64,000 nt of DNA from Pseudomonadales bacterium (GTDB lineage Bacteria; Pseudomonadota; Gammaproteobacteria; Pseudomonadales; Halieaceae). Position 1 is the stretch's first letter. Each line of letters starts with the position of its first letter. This document shows positions 9,518-18,028 of this stretch, in pieces. Made by a program: the position numbers and the translations under genes. The DNA lies in contig JACKNU010000003.1 in the NCBI GenBank assembly GCA_024234675.1, positions 208,815 through 272,814 of the forward strand. The letters are read 5' to 3'. The notes under the pieces are model-generated. The model was not told where the DNA came from. It saw nothing but the letters and a program-made list of their open reading frames with translations, and did no database searches.

Positions 9518-9543
9518 ACGCCGGCCAATCATTGGGCCGGCGT
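9518..9543 (+). terminator. GC-rich hairpin at the end of the mcd-mcl1 operon
   Basis: A perfect 9-bp stem, ACGCCGGCC / GGCCGGCGT, has an 8-base loop and lies 9 bases after the lyase stop. Only a short ATTGT tract follows, so it may terminate weakly or stabilise the 3' end. Confidence 0.6.
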
Positions 9544-9614
9544 ATTGTCACCGGTCGCGGCCGGGCATATAGTTGCGCCCCCTCTCCCGACGCCGAGGTG
9601 GCGCAGCCATCGGT

Positions 9615-10403
9615 ATGGAACAGACAGAACTCCTCTACCCCCACAGCAGCCCATTGATCGCCGGGGTGCTGTTCCTGGTCATAGTCCTGTGCAACGAGGC
9701 GGGCTTTCAGATCGGCCGCTTCGTCCAGGAACACACCGACAGCGAGGTCAAGGCCCTGACCGGCTCCATCCAGGCCAGCATCCTCGGCTTGCTGGCGCTG
9801 CTGCTGGGCTTTACCTTCAGCATGGCGATGCAGCGCTACGACAGCCGCAGCATGGCACTGATCGACGAGGCCAATGCGCTCGGCACCGCCGTGCTCAGGA
9901 TACAGCTGCTACCGCCGGAGCTGCAGGACGATGCCAGGCATTTGCTGCGTGAGTATATCGATCTGCGCGTAGCCGCGGGCAAAATCGATCTCACCAAGCA
10001 CCATGAGCGCGATGCGTACAATGGCAGAATTGCCGACCTGCAGCACCAACTGTGGTCCCTGGCGATACAGGCCACCAACCGGGACCCGCGCGCCGTGACC
10101 ACCGGCGTATTCGTAAAATCCCTGAACGATGTGATCGACATGCAGGGCAAGCGCAGCGCCCTGTTGCGTATGCATGTGCCGGAAACAGTACTGCTCCTGC
10201 TGTTTATCGTATTTATATCGGCGGGCGGGATGATGGGCTATTCAGGCGGCCTCAGTGGCAAGCGCATCGTGGCGCCGGTGGTGCTGGTTTCCCTGCTGAT
10301 CACCCTTATCGTATTCCTGATTATCGACCTGGATCGGCCGCGGCGCGGTCTCATACAGGTGAACCAGGATGCGATGCTGGAACTGCAACGCTCGATGCAG
10401 TAG
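9615..10403 (+). CDS. DUF4239 family membrane protein (bestrophin-like)
   Basis: The product has 262 residues starting at ATG 9615 (MEQTELLYPHSS). Hydrophobic segments lie near residues 15-30 (PLIAGVLFLVIVL) and 55-75 (SIQASILGLLALLLGFTFSMAM), then a soluble middle region, then two more near the C-terminus (VLLLLFIVFISAGGMMGY and VVLVSLLITLIVFLIIDL). The arrangement and the segment RYDSRSMALIDEANALGTAVLR match the DUF4239 family, annotated as bestrophin-like. No function is established from sequence. It sits alone between the lyase operon and a convergent operon, flanked by hairpins on both sides. Codon use looks like the surrounding genes. Confidence 0.75.
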   Translation: MEQTELLYPHSSPLIAGVLFLVIVLCNEAGFQIGRFVQEHTDSEVKALTGSIQASILGLLALLLGFTFSMAMQRYDSRSMALIDEANALGTAVLRIQLLPPELQDDARHLLREYIDLRVAAGKIDLTKHHERDAYNGRIADLQHQLWSLAIQATNRDPRAVTTGVFVKSLNDVIDMQGKRSALLRMHVPETVLLLLFIVFISAGGMMGYSGGLSGKRIVAPVVLVSLLITLIVFLIIDLDRPRRGLIQVNQDAMLELQRSMQ

Positions 10404-10404
10404 A

Positions 10405-10443
10405 GCCCGCTTGCGTCCCTGTGCAGCCAGGGACAGGGCGGGC
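10405..10443. terminator. Two-part hairpin between convergent genes
   Basis: An outer stem GCCCGC / GCGGGC (10405-10410, 10438-10443) encloses an inner 7-bp stem GTCCCTG / CAGGGAC with a 6-base loop. It lies between the DUF4239 gene and the convergent TIGR02647 gene. No long T tract is seen, so terminator function is inferred from position. Confidence 0.5.
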
Positions 10444-10451
10444 GGTGACGA

Positions 10452-10688
10452 TCAGTCCGCTCCCAGCAACCCCGCCAGGGACTGGGCGTGCCCCAGCGCC
10501 TCTATCCCGGCGTCGGTGAGGTACCCGCCGTCGTGCTGGCTGACCAGGCCCCGGTCGCACAAGCGCCGGCAGGCATCGATCACCTCCTGACGTGCGCTGG
10601 AGTGCACCTTGATGCCGCGGTCGTGCGTGGCGCTGTCGAACTGCAGCAGGAGGTTCAGCTCTTCAAGTGTACCGGCGGTAAAAGACAA
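10452..10688 (-). CDS. TIGR02647 family small protein
   Basis: The product has 78 residues from TTG 10688 (MSFTAGTLEELNLLLQF), chosen because GGAAAG precedes it with good spacing and the family begins MSFT...ELNLLLQF. The rest (ACRRLCDRGLVSQHDGGYLTDAGIEALGHAQSLAGLL) looks like a winged-helix half-domain. The family is a conserved gammaproteobacterial protein of unknown role, sometimes described as DNA-binding. It is the last gene of the minus-strand run that includes the Rieske protein and MeaB paralogue; a 68-base gap separates it from the Rieske gene. It supports a gammaproteobacterial origin. Confidence 0.75.
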   Translation of the reverse strand: MSFTAGTLEELNLLLQFDSATHDRGIKVHSSARQEVIDACRRLCDRGLVSQHDGGYLTDAGIEALGHAQSLAGLLGAD

Positions 10689-10756
10689 GGTCGCTTTCCT
10701 TATTATCGATGCCCGTGCACAGGCTTGAAAAACGGCCAACACCCACAGTGCCGGCC

Positions 10757-11077
10757 TCAGGACTCCTCAAGCATAACCCCAAGTTCGTTGCCTTCATAGA
10801 CCAACTCGAAGCTGCGCAGTCCGCGACAGGGCTCCTCGGTGGCGTGGAGCAGGCGGCCATCAGCTATGCGGAACCGGTAGTGGTGGAGGGTACACTGGAT
10901 CACGCCAGCCTCCAGGGTCGCCAGGTCCAGCGGGTGACCCCGATGAGGACATTGTGCCTCTATCAGGTAGCGCTCCCCGTCCCGCTGGATCAGCAACAGC
11001 TGTAAATGGTCGATCTTGAACCGGCGCGCGTAATCGTCGTGGAGGTTGATCAGCTTTTCCAGGGGATAAAAGCGCAT
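10757..11077 (-). CDS. Rieske [2Fe-2S] protein
   Basis: The product has 106 residues. It has the two Rieske cluster motifs CPHRGH and CTLHHYRF (C-x-H then C-x2-H), which ligate a [2Fe-2S] cluster through two Cys and two His. It has no signal peptide and no attached oxygenase domain, so it resembles small ferredoxin-type Rieske proteins that pass electrons to an oxygenase or reductase. The partner is not visible nearby. It is 18 bases downstream of the MeaB paralogue and probably cotranscribed with it; a functional link to propionyl-CoA metabolism is unproven. Confidence 0.85.
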   Translation of the reverse strand: MRFYPLEKLINLHDDYARRFKIDHLQLLLIQRDGERYLIEAQCPHRGHPLDLATLEAGVIQCTLHHYRFRIADGRLLHATEEPCRGLRSFELVYEGNELGVMLEES

Positions 11078-11095
11078 GCCGGGCCTCCTCGCTGG

Positions 11096-12055
11096 CTAGA
11101 GCAGCTCCATGATCCGCCGGGCGGCTGCATAGGCGGTAGTCTCGTTGTGTTCCACCTGCTGTTCCAGCTGCGGCAGCAGTCGATTCACCGCCGGGTTCTG
11201 TTTCAGGCGCAACAACACCATCTCCTGGACCAGCTGGCGCATCCAGTCGAGATTCTGGTGGGCCCGCTTGGCGGTGAAGGACTTCTCCTCGACGGCCTGG
11301 AAGTAATAGTCCAGCACCATGCCCCACACCGCGTCGATGTTGCGCGACTTGAGCGCGGAGCAAGTCATCACCCGCGGCGTCCAGAAGCTGGTGTGTCGCA
11401 ACAGGCTCATGGCGCTGGTGTAGTGGCTCTTGCTCTGCTTTGCCAGGTTTTCACTTTCACCGTCGGCCTTGTTGATCACCAGCGCGTCCGCCAGCTCCAG
11501 GATACCCTTCTTGATGCCCTGCAACTCGTCGCCGCCGCCGGGCAGCATCAGCACCATGAAGAAATCCACCATGCCGGCCACCTGGTACTCGCTCTGGCCC
11601 ACCCCGACGGTCTCCACCAGGATCACGTCGTAGCCCGCCGCCTCGCACAGCAGCATGGTCTCGCGGGTTTTCTGGGCCACGCCGCCCAGGGCGCCCTCCG
11701 AGGGCGAGGGCCGGATGAAGGCCTCTTCCCGCCGCGACAGTTCTTCCATCCGGGTCTTGTCCCCCAGGATGGAACCACCGGCCAGCGGCGAGCTGGGATC
11801 CACCGCCAGCACCGCCACCCGCTTGCCCTGCTCTATAAGGTGCAGGCCGAAGGCCTCGATAAAGGTGGACTTGCCGACACCCGGCACCCCGGTGATGCCG
11901 ATGCGGATACTGTTGCCACTGTGGGGCAGCACCTGCTCGAGTATGTCCTGGGCTTGCTCGCGATGGCTATCCAGCTTGCTCTCCACCAGGGTGATGGCCT
12001 TGGCGAGGGCGCGGCGGTTGCCGTCGAGTAATGGCTGTAAATCGAAAGGCTTCAT
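11096..12055 (-). CDS. meaB: MeaB/ArgK-type GTPase, methylmalonyl-CoA mutase chaperone
   Basis: The product has 319 residues from ATG 12055 (MKPFDLQPLLDGNRRALAKAI). An upstream in-frame start would read through the repeat element at 12115-12219 and is rejected. Motifs are GITGVPGVGKST (Walker A), VLAVDPSSPLAGGSILGDKTRM, ETVGVGQSEY and NKADG. This is the classical MeaB form, assembling and protecting adenosylcobalamin in methylmalonyl-CoA mutase. The mutase gene lies about 515 bases upstream on the same strand, separated by two hairpin repeats that may decouple transcription. It is a distinct paralogue of the MeaB at 7453-8442. Confidence 0.92.
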   Translation of the reverse strand: MKPFDLQPLLDGNRRALAKAITLVESKLDSHREQAQDILEQVLPHSGNSIRIGITGVPGVGKSTFIEAFGLHLIEQGKRVAVLAVDPSSPLAGGSILGDKTRMEELSRREEAFIRPSPSEGALGGVAQKTRETMLLCEAAGYDVILVETVGVGQSEYQVAGMVDFFMVLMLPGGGDELQGIKKGILELADALVINKADGESENLAKQSKSHYTSAMSLLRHTSFWTPRVMTCSALKSRNIDAVWGMVLDYYFQAVEEKSFTAKRAHQNLDWMRQLVQEMVLLRLKQNPAVNRLLPQLEQQVEHNETTAYAAARRIMELL

Positions 12056-12114
12056 CGAGACGAGGTTAAACCTGCCCGGGATATTTTCGTCCGTGCGCTC
12101 CAATCGCGCCTCGC

Positions 12115-12219
12115 CAGTGGATTTACCCTTGGCGGAAACGCCAAAAGGCGTACATCCGTGTACAGGCTCGGCGGCCGCCGTCCATGGCGGCCGACGTTCC
12201 GCCAAGGGTAAATCCACTG
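12115..12219. repeat. Hairpin repeat element, copy A
   Basis: A 105-bp unit is bounded by perfect 22-bp inverted arms (12115-12136 and 12198-12219). Its interior includes GTGTACAGGCTCGGC and GTCCATGGCGGCCGACG. Copy B at 12394-12494 has the same interior in the opposite orientation but different arms. No protein-coding role is supported, although short reading frames cross it. It resembles a REP/MITE-like mobile hairpin. The interval 12056-12570 otherwise holds only copy B and nothing else recognised. Confidence 0.75.
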
Positions 12220-12393
12220 CCAAGTCGCTCCCATGGGTCCTTTATCCAAAACTGATCGCAGAACGAAAAATCCCAAGACTCCGGGCGCTATTTGTCTCGC
12301 TCCCACAATACTGTGATAGTACAGCCTTCCTGCCCACCTACCCAATACGAAGCTAACGCTCTAGCGAAGTACTGAGCGCCGTGACGTCAAGAG

Positions 12394-12494
12394 TGGGTTT
12401 GTCGGAACGTCGGCCGCCATGGACGGCGCGGGCCGCGCAGGTGACGCCGAGCCTGTACATGGACGTACGCTTTTTGGCGTTTCCGACAAACCCA
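12394..12494. repeat. Hairpin repeat element, copy B
   Basis: A 101-bp unit has perfect 14-bp arms, TGGGTTTGTCGGAA (12394-12407) and its complement (12481-12494). The reverse complement of the interior matches copy A (AACGCCAAAA, TGTACAGGCTCGGC, CCGTCCATGGCGGCCGACG) while the arms do not match copy A. It lies between the mutase stop and the MeaB gene, so it may also act as a transcript end or attenuator. Confidence 0.72.
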
Positions 12495-12570
12495 GGTCCG
12501 GGACCGCGGTGCGGCATCATGCGCTGCTGGCAATTCTGCGGGCGCCTGTACCATTTACCGGTTCCTGCGC

Positions 12571-14730
12571 TCAGCCAGCCTGCGCCGCGTTCACCGCATC
12601 CAGCACTTCCCGAGCACACACGGGAATCGGCGTACCCGGTCCGAAAATGCACTTCACACCGGCTTTGTAGAGGAATTCGTAATCCTGCCTCGGGATCACC
12701 CCGCCGGCGATCACCACGATATCCTCCGCGCCCTGCTTCTTGAGTTCTTCCACCAATTGCGGCACCAGCGTCTTGTGGCCGGCGGCGAGGGAAGAGGCGC
12801 CTACCACGTGGACATCGTTTTCGATGGCCTGGCGCGCGACCTCCTCCGGGGTGGAGAACATGGGGGACAGGTCGATGTCGAAACCCACGTCGGCAAAGGC
12901 CGTGGCCACCACCTTGGCGCCGCGGTCGTGACCGTCCTGGCCCATCTTGCACACCAGCATGCGCGGGCGGCGGCCGTGGGCGGCCACGAAATCATCGATG
13001 TCCTTGCTGATGCCCTGCCAGTTTTCGTCCTGGGCGAAGGCCGAGCCGTAGACACCGGATACGGTCTGGGCCTGGGCGTTGAAACGGCCGAATTCTCTTT
13101 CCATGGCGAAAGAAATCTCCCCGACTGTAGCGCGCCGGCGGGTCGCCTCGATAGCCAGTTCCAGCAGGTTGCCCTTGCCGCTGGCCGCGCACTGGTAAAT
13201 GTCCTCGAGTATGGCCTCGACCACCGCCTCGTCGCGACTTTCCCGCACCGCCGCCAGCCGCTTCAGCTGGGCCTCGCGCACGGCCTGGTTGTCGATATCG
13301 AGAATCTCCACGGCGTCCTGCTCATCGCGCCGATACTTGTTGACGCCGACGATGACATCCTCGCCGCGGTCGATGCGAGCCTGCTTTTTGGCCGCGGCCT
13401 CCTCGATGCGCAACTTGGGCATACCGGTCTCGATGGCCTTGGCCATGCCGCCCGCCTGCTCCACTTCCTCGATCAGTTCCCAGGCCTTGTCGGCGATATC
13501 CTGGGTGAGGCTCTCCATCATGTAGGAGCCGCCCCAGGGATCCACCACCTTGGTGATGCCGGTTTCTTCCTGAATCACCAGCTGGGTGTTGCGGGCGATG
13601 CGGGCGGAAAACTCGGTGGGCAGGGCGATGGCCTCGTCCAGGGCATTGGTGTGCAGGGACTGGGTGCCGCCGAAGACGGCGGCCATGGCCTCGATGGTGG
13701 TGCGCACCACGTTGTTGTAGGGGTCCTGCTCGGTGAGCGACCAGCCGGAGGTCTGGCTGTGGGTGCGCAGCATGGAGCTCTTGGGATTCTGCGGCTTGAA
13801 TTCGCTGACGATGCGCGCCCACAACAGGCGCGCAGCGCGCATCTTGGCGATTTCCATGTAGAAATTCATACCGATGCCCCAGAAAAAGGACAGGCGCGGC
13901 GCGAAATCGTCGATGCCCAGGCCGGCGGCGATGGCGGTGCGGATATATTCCTTGCCGTCTGCCAGGGTGTAGGCCAGCTCCAGGGCGGCGTTCGCCCCGG
14001 CCTCCTGAATGTGGTAACCGGAGATGGAGATGGTGTTGAAGCGCGGCATGTGGCTGGAGCAGTAGGCGATGATATCGCCGATAATCTTCATGCTGGGCGC
14101 GGGCGGATAGATATAGGTGTTGCGCACCATGAATTCTTTCAGGATATCGTTCTGGATGGTGCCGGTGAGCTGTTCCTGCGACACGCCCTGCTCCTCGGCG
14201 GCCACGATATAACCCGCCAGCACCGGCAGCACGGCACCGTTCATGGTCATGGAGACGGATACCTTGTCCAGCGGGATCTGGTCGAACAGGATCTTCATGT
14301 CCTCCACCGAATCGATGGCCACCCCGGCCTTGCCCACATCGCCCGTTACCCGCGGGTGATCCGAGTCGTAACCGCGGTGGGTGGCGAGGTCGAAGGCCAC
14401 GGAGATGCCCTGGCCACCGCCGGCCAGCGCCTTGCGGTAAAAGGCATTGGACTCCTCGGCGGTGGAGAAGCCGGCGTACTGGCGAATGGTCCAGGGGCGG
14501 CCGGCATACATGGTGGCCTGGGGGCCGCGGATATAGGGGGCCAGGCCCGGCATGGTGTCGGTGTAGGGCAGGTCCTGCACATCGGCGGCCGTATACAGCG
14601 GCTTGACCGGGATATCTTCCGCGGTATGCCACACCAGCTCGTCCAGGCTCTTGCCGCGCAGCTGCTTGCTGGCCAGTTCGCGCCAGTGGTCCACGGTTGC
14701 CTTGCTCTTATCGTAAATCTTGTCGCTCAT
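12571..14730 (-). CDS. scpA: Methylmalonyl-CoA mutase, B12-dependent, single chain
   Basis: The product has 719 residues. The N-terminal mutase barrel has MYAGRPWTIRQYAGFSTAEE and ISVAFDLATHRGYDSDHPRV. The C-terminal cobalamin domain has CKMGQDGHDRGAKVVATAFAD with the DxHxxG His ligand, VVGASSLAAGH and the VIAGGVIP strand. Full-length fused catalytic and B12 domains match the homodimeric or large-subunit form. It isomerises (R)-methylmalonyl-CoA to succinyl-CoA. The epimerase gene is 21 bases upstream in the operon, then biotin carboxylase and carboxyltransferase, giving the complete propionyl-CoA to succinyl-CoA route. No small mutase subunit gene is present. Confidence 0.95.
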   Translation of the reverse strand: MSDKIYDKSKATVDHWRELASKQLRGKSLDELVWHTAEDIPVKPLYTAADVQDLPYTDTMPGLAPYIRGPQATMYAGRPWTIRQYAGFSTAEESNAFYRKALAGGGQGISVAFDLATHRGYDSDHPRVTGDVGKAGVAIDSVEDMKILFDQIPLDKVSVSMTMNGAVLPVLAGYIVAAEEQGVSQEQLTGTIQNDILKEFMVRNTYIYPPAPSMKIIGDIIAYCSSHMPRFNTISISGYHIQEAGANAALELAYTLADGKEYIRTAIAAGLGIDDFAPRLSFFWGIGMNFYMEIAKMRAARLLWARIVSEFKPQNPKSSMLRTHSQTSGWSLTEQDPYNNVVRTTIEAMAAVFGGTQSLHTNALDEAIALPTEFSARIARNTQLVIQEETGITKVVDPWGGSYMMESLTQDIADKAWELIEEVEQAGGMAKAIETGMPKLRIEEAAAKKQARIDRGEDVIVGVNKYRRDEQDAVEILDIDNQAVREAQLKRLAAVRESRDEAVVEAILEDIYQCAASGKGNLLELAIEATRRRATVGEISFAMEREFGRFNAQAQTVSGVYGSAFAQDENWQGISKDIDDFVAAHGRRPRMLVCKMGQDGHDRGAKVVATAFADVGFDIDLSPMFSTPEEVARQAIENDVHVVGASSLAAGHKTLVPQLVEELKKQGAEDIVVIAGGVIPRQDYEFLYKAGVKCIFGPGTPIPVCAREVLDAVNAAQAG

Positions 14731-14751
14731 GGTGAGTCCTCGCCAACGCGC

Positions 14752-15162
14752 TCAGTGATCCGCGGCGGGCTGGTTGATCTCGATCAGCACGCCGTCACAG
14801 CTCCTGGGATGGATAAAGATTGCCAGGGAGTTATGCGCTCCAAGGATGGGGCCGTCGGAGAGAAACTGGTAGCCCTTGGCCTTGAGCCTGGCAATATCTT
14901 CCTCGATGTTGTCCGAGCGGAAGCACAGGTGGTGCAGGCCGCCCCCTTTCTTCTCCAGGTACTTGGCGATCGGGCCGCCACCATCCAGGGGATGTACCAG
15001 CTCGATACTGGTTGGCGGCAGCGGGAAGAATGCGGTGGAGGTCTTGGCCTCGGCGACGTCCTCAGTGCCTTCAAACGGCAGTCCGAAGTCCTTCATGAAA
15101 CGCTCGATAGCCTTGTTCAGGTCGGGGACCGCGATGGCGATATGATCCAGGGCTGTAATCAT
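14752..15162 (-). CDS. mce: Methylmalonyl-CoA (and probably ethylmalonyl-CoA) epimerase
   Basis: The product has 136 residues in the vicinal-oxygen-chelate fold. It begins MITALDHIAIAVPDLNKAIER (metal His in LDHIAIAV), with ELVHPLDGGGPIAKYLEKKGGGLHHLCFR in the middle (second metal His and active-site Glu) and SCDGVLIEINQP at the C-terminus. The enzyme interconverts the methylmalonyl-CoA epimers. In ethylmalonyl-CoA pathway organisms one epimerase is known to serve both ethylmalonyl- and methylmalonyl-CoA, and this is the only one in the window. It lies between the carboxylase and mutase genes with spacers of 11 and 21 bases. Confidence 0.95.
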   Translation of the reverse strand: MITALDHIAIAVPDLNKAIERFMKDFGLPFEGTEDVAEAKTSTAFFPLPPTSIELVHPLDGGGPIAKYLEKKGGGLHHLCFRSDNIEEDIARLKAKGYQFLSDGPILGAHNSLAIFIHPRSCDGVLIEINQPAADH

Positions 15163-15173
15163 CTGCTGCTCTC

Positions 15174-17990
15174 CTACAACTGCCGTAAAAATCCGTCGGT
15201 GACTTCGCGCCGCCTGGCCGCGATATCCTCGGCGGACTCCACCACCACGCGCTCGTCGGGCGAGATCTTGAAGATGGCCTGGCCCTTCCTGATGATGGAG
15301 CCGTCGGTATCCACCAGCACTTTCTCGATGGTGCCCGCGAAAGGCGCGTAATACTTGTTGAACATTTTCATCACTTCGACAATGAACAGCGGGTCGCCCG
15401 CGTTGAAGTGGTCGCCCTCCTGCACATAGGGCTCGTGCTCGGGGGTTTCCCGGGAGTAGAACATACCGCCGCTCTCCGCCAGGATCTCGTCGGACTTGGC
15501 CGTGGGCGGCGGCACCAGTACCTTGGCCATCGCTTTCTGCAGCTCGGCGTCGTTCAGCCGCTGGGGAATATGGATGGTCAGGTCCGGGTTGACCCGCAAC
15601 TCATAGAAACCGGTGGCCTCGGCAATGCTGGGCAACAGGGCGATGATGTCCGCGCCTGCCTGGAAGCCCACGTGGGCGCTGCGCACGCGGGTCCACATCG
15701 CATCGTCAAAGCCCTCGGGCGCCTCGTCTTCGCCGAGCATGGAACACAATTCGACCCAATCAGCCGCATTGAGGCGGTTATTGAGTTCGTCGTAGAAGTC
15801 GATCGCTTCCTGCAGTATGCGGTTGTCGTGATCCCAGATCATGGCGGCAGCCGGGGGGCGATCACCGGGCACATAATCCATGTTGAGATAGTGGTAGGTA
15901 TCGGCAAGCAGCTGCAGCGGATTCTCGTTCCAGCAGATTTTGCCCTCTATGATGGTGTAGCAATCGCGGTTGATGCTGAGCCAGCCGCTGAGCATATGGG
16001 GCTCCCCGAGCAGGAACTGCAGGGGGCGCAACAACAGGGTCTCCTTGAGCTGCAGGGTCTCCGCCAGCGCGTGCGCCGCCTCGCCCTCCTGGCCGGCCAT
16101 GGCCACCTTGCAGATGGATTTATAGGCGTAGGCGAGGTCCAGGTTGTTGGCCTGGCGCTTCAACTCACCGACAGCGGTGAGGTAGGGCACGATGAAGCGG
16201 GTGGTGGGCCGCGCGTTCACATTCTGGGCGATAAACCAGTTCACCAGCCCGTAGTGAAACTCGAGGTTGGTGGCAAGGTCCTGGCCGCGCATGCGGGTCT
16301 GGCGAATGACTTCGGCCATGTGCTGGTAAGTCGCCAGGCGGGTGTCGCCCACCGTCAGCAACAGGGCAATATTGGAATCGTAAGCCCCCGCCAGGGTGTA
16401 CTTCATGAACACATCGGTGTCCGGGTTGTGGAGGCTGATGCCCTGGTCGTCGCGGATCTCACCCTCGATAGCATCGCTCCAGGACTCGATGACCCCACCG
16501 GCATGGGGCTGCAGCGCCTGGTTGGTGGCGTTGAGGCGCGCCTCGACGCTGTCGTTGTTGCGCACCAGGCGTTCGGGCTTGGGCAGTTTTTTGCCGTGGG
16601 CTGCGAGCAGCACCATCGCCTCTACCAGGGACTCCACGACAAAGTTATCCTCGCGGTCATCAGGATTGCTGAACTTCAGCGAATAGCACAGCTCAGTGAC
16701 CCGGTGCTCCACCTGGATGCGGGTATTCATCTCCATGAAGAAGTGCTTGTCGCGATCGACGATACACTCGAAGGTGGACACGGAGTCCAGGCCCACAGCC
16801 TCGCCAAAACGCGCGGACTGCTCTTCCATGGCCTCCAGCGTGGCGAGGTCCTGGCGCAGCACCCGGGCCTCTTCCTGCTGGCCACTGCGCTCGGCTTCGG
16901 CGATAGCCGCCTGCAGGGACTCCACCGTCACCGACACCTCGAGCAGCTTCTGCTCGTGCATTTGCAGGGAGCAGTCGCGGCCGCCCATGCTCATGCTCCA
17001 CACACCATTGCCTATGGCCTGTATTTCCATGTGCCGGGTGGTCTCGATGTTCAGCTCCACCAGCACGTTCTTGTTGTCGCCGACCCCGGTGGTCTTCACC
17101 TCGTTGAGGATTTCCCGCACCATTTCCGCGGTGCGCGAGGCCTCGCCGATACCCAGGATGCGCTGGCCCTTGCCACCGCCACCGCTGATGGCCTTGAGGC
17201 GGACCCGGTTGTCGGGGTACTCCCGGGCCATCTTCTCGACCGCCTCGGTGAGGGTGTCGCACAGTTCCGCCACCGTGTAGAGGTCTATGCCCTTGTCATA
17301 GGAGGCCGCCAGTACCAGGTCGGCCTTGTCCTCCAGTGAGACGGCTTCGTCGTCCAGGCTGGCCGGGTCTACAGCCAGCTTCTGGTCCGCCACGAGTTTC
17401 TTCAAGGCAGCCACGTCGGGGTGTTTTTTCAACAGCGTGAGGGCGGTGCCGTTGTCGATGCCCGGCGTCACGGACACACCGGTTTTCAGGGCGGTGCGCT
17501 TGGCCTCGTCCTTGAGCCCGGCATCGTGAACGGTGCGGGAGCAGGGCCCGATAAAGGTCAGCCCTGCCTGCTCCATGGCGGCAACCATGGTCTCGTCCTC
17601 GGCCATGAAGCCGTAGCCGGCGAAGATCGAGTTGTAGTTGTTGTCCCGGGCGATGTTGATGATCTGGCGGATACGCTGCTCGCGCTCCTCCTTGTTGGCG
17701 CCGCTGTAATCCGGCACCCGATGAACCCGGTCGGGGTCCGTCAGGGAACGCAGTTCCGGCGCCAGGGCATTGCGATAGACGATGGAGTCTTTTTCCGACA
17801 ACAGGATCCCGTAGTGCTCGATACCCATCTCGGAGAAAACATCCATGGCCTCCTTGCGGATGGGACCGCGGCAGATAATCAGCGGCCGCATGTGCGTGCA
17901 GTCGAACTGGCTCACCCATGCGCTGGGGCTGCGCCCCAGCCTGCGATCGCGATGAATGAGCGGGTTTTGCAGGTAATATTCGTTGGACAC
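15174..17990 (-). CDS. Large biotin carboxylase/biotin carrier subunit, probable propionyl-CoA carboxylase
   Basis: The product has 938 residues, much longer than usual acyl-CoA carboxylase alpha subunits (about 660). The N-terminal biotin carboxylase part has the glycine loop SGGGGKGQRI and FFMEMNTRIQVEHRVTE; the last motif has Arg where most enzymes have Pro. Two stretches look inserted: about residues 165-215 (LLKKHPDVAALKKLV) and a helical segment near LQAAIAEAERSGQQEEAR. After about residue 560 comes a long middle domain of unclear homology. The biotin-attachment site is EVMKMFNKYYAPF about 70 residues from the C-terminus. Paired with the carboxyltransferase upstream and followed by epimerase and mutase, it most likely carboxylates propionyl-CoA. 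Acetyl-CoA specificity cannot be excluded. Confidence 0.8.
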   Translation of the reverse strand: MSNEYYLQNPLIHRDRRLGRSPSAWVSQFDCTHMRPLIICRGPIRKEAMDVFSEMGIEHYGILLSEKDSIVYRNALAPELRSLTDPDRVHRVPDYSGANKEEREQRIRQIINIARDNNYNSIFAGYGFMAEDETMVAAMEQAGLTFIGPCSRTVHDAGLKDEAKRTALKTGVSVTPGIDNGTALTLLKKHPDVAALKKLVADQKLAVDPASLDDEAVSLEDKADLVLAASYDKGIDLYTVAELCDTLTEAVEKMAREYPDNRVRLKAISGGGGKGQRILGIGEASRTAEMVREILNEVKTTGVGDNKNVLVELNIETTRHMEIQAIGNGVWSMSMGGRDCSLQMHEQKLLEVSVTVESLQAAIAEAERSGQQEEARVLRQDLATLEAMEEQSARFGEAVGLDSVSTFECIVDRDKHFFMEMNTRIQVEHRVTELCYSLKFSNPDDREDNFVVESLVEAMVLLAAHGKKLPKPERLVRNNDSVEARLNATNQALQPHAGGVIESWSDAIEGEIRDDQGISLHNPDTDVFMKYTLAGAYDSNIALLLTVGDTRLATYQHMAEVIRQTRMRGQDLATNLEFHYGLVNWFIAQNVNARPTTRFIVPYLTAVGELKRQANNLDLAYAYKSICKVAMAGQEGEAAHALAETLQLKETLLLRPLQFLLGEPHMLSGWLSINRDCYTIIEGKICWNENPLQLLADTYHYLNMDYVPGDRPPAAAMIWDHDNRILQEAIDFYDELNNRLNAADWVELCSMLGEDEAPEGFDDAMWTRVRSAHVGFQAGADIIALLPSIAEATGFYELRVNPDLTIHIPQRLNDAELQKAMAKVLVPPPTAKSDEILAESGGMFYSRETPEHEPYVQEGDHFNAGDPLFIVEVMKMFNKYYAPFAGTIEKVLVDTDGSIIRKGQAIFKISPDERVVVESAEDIAARRREVTDGFLRQL

Positions 17991-18028
17991 GCCTGGGTTC
18001 CTCGGTTAGGTCTGTTGGCCGGGCCGGA

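Noticed and set aside
12052..12952. Short frames with VHGGRRS-like peptides
   Set aside because: They are produced by translation through the hairpin repeat elements, not real genes.
12757..15351. An 864-residue open frame on the plus strand
   Set aside because: It lies antisense to methylmalonyl-CoA mutase and epimerase, which have clear motifs; high GC opens such frames.
15408..17339. A 643-residue open frame on the plus strand
   Set aside because: It is antisense to the biotin carboxylase gene, and its composition (Gly/His/Gln-rich) is typical of a shadow frame.
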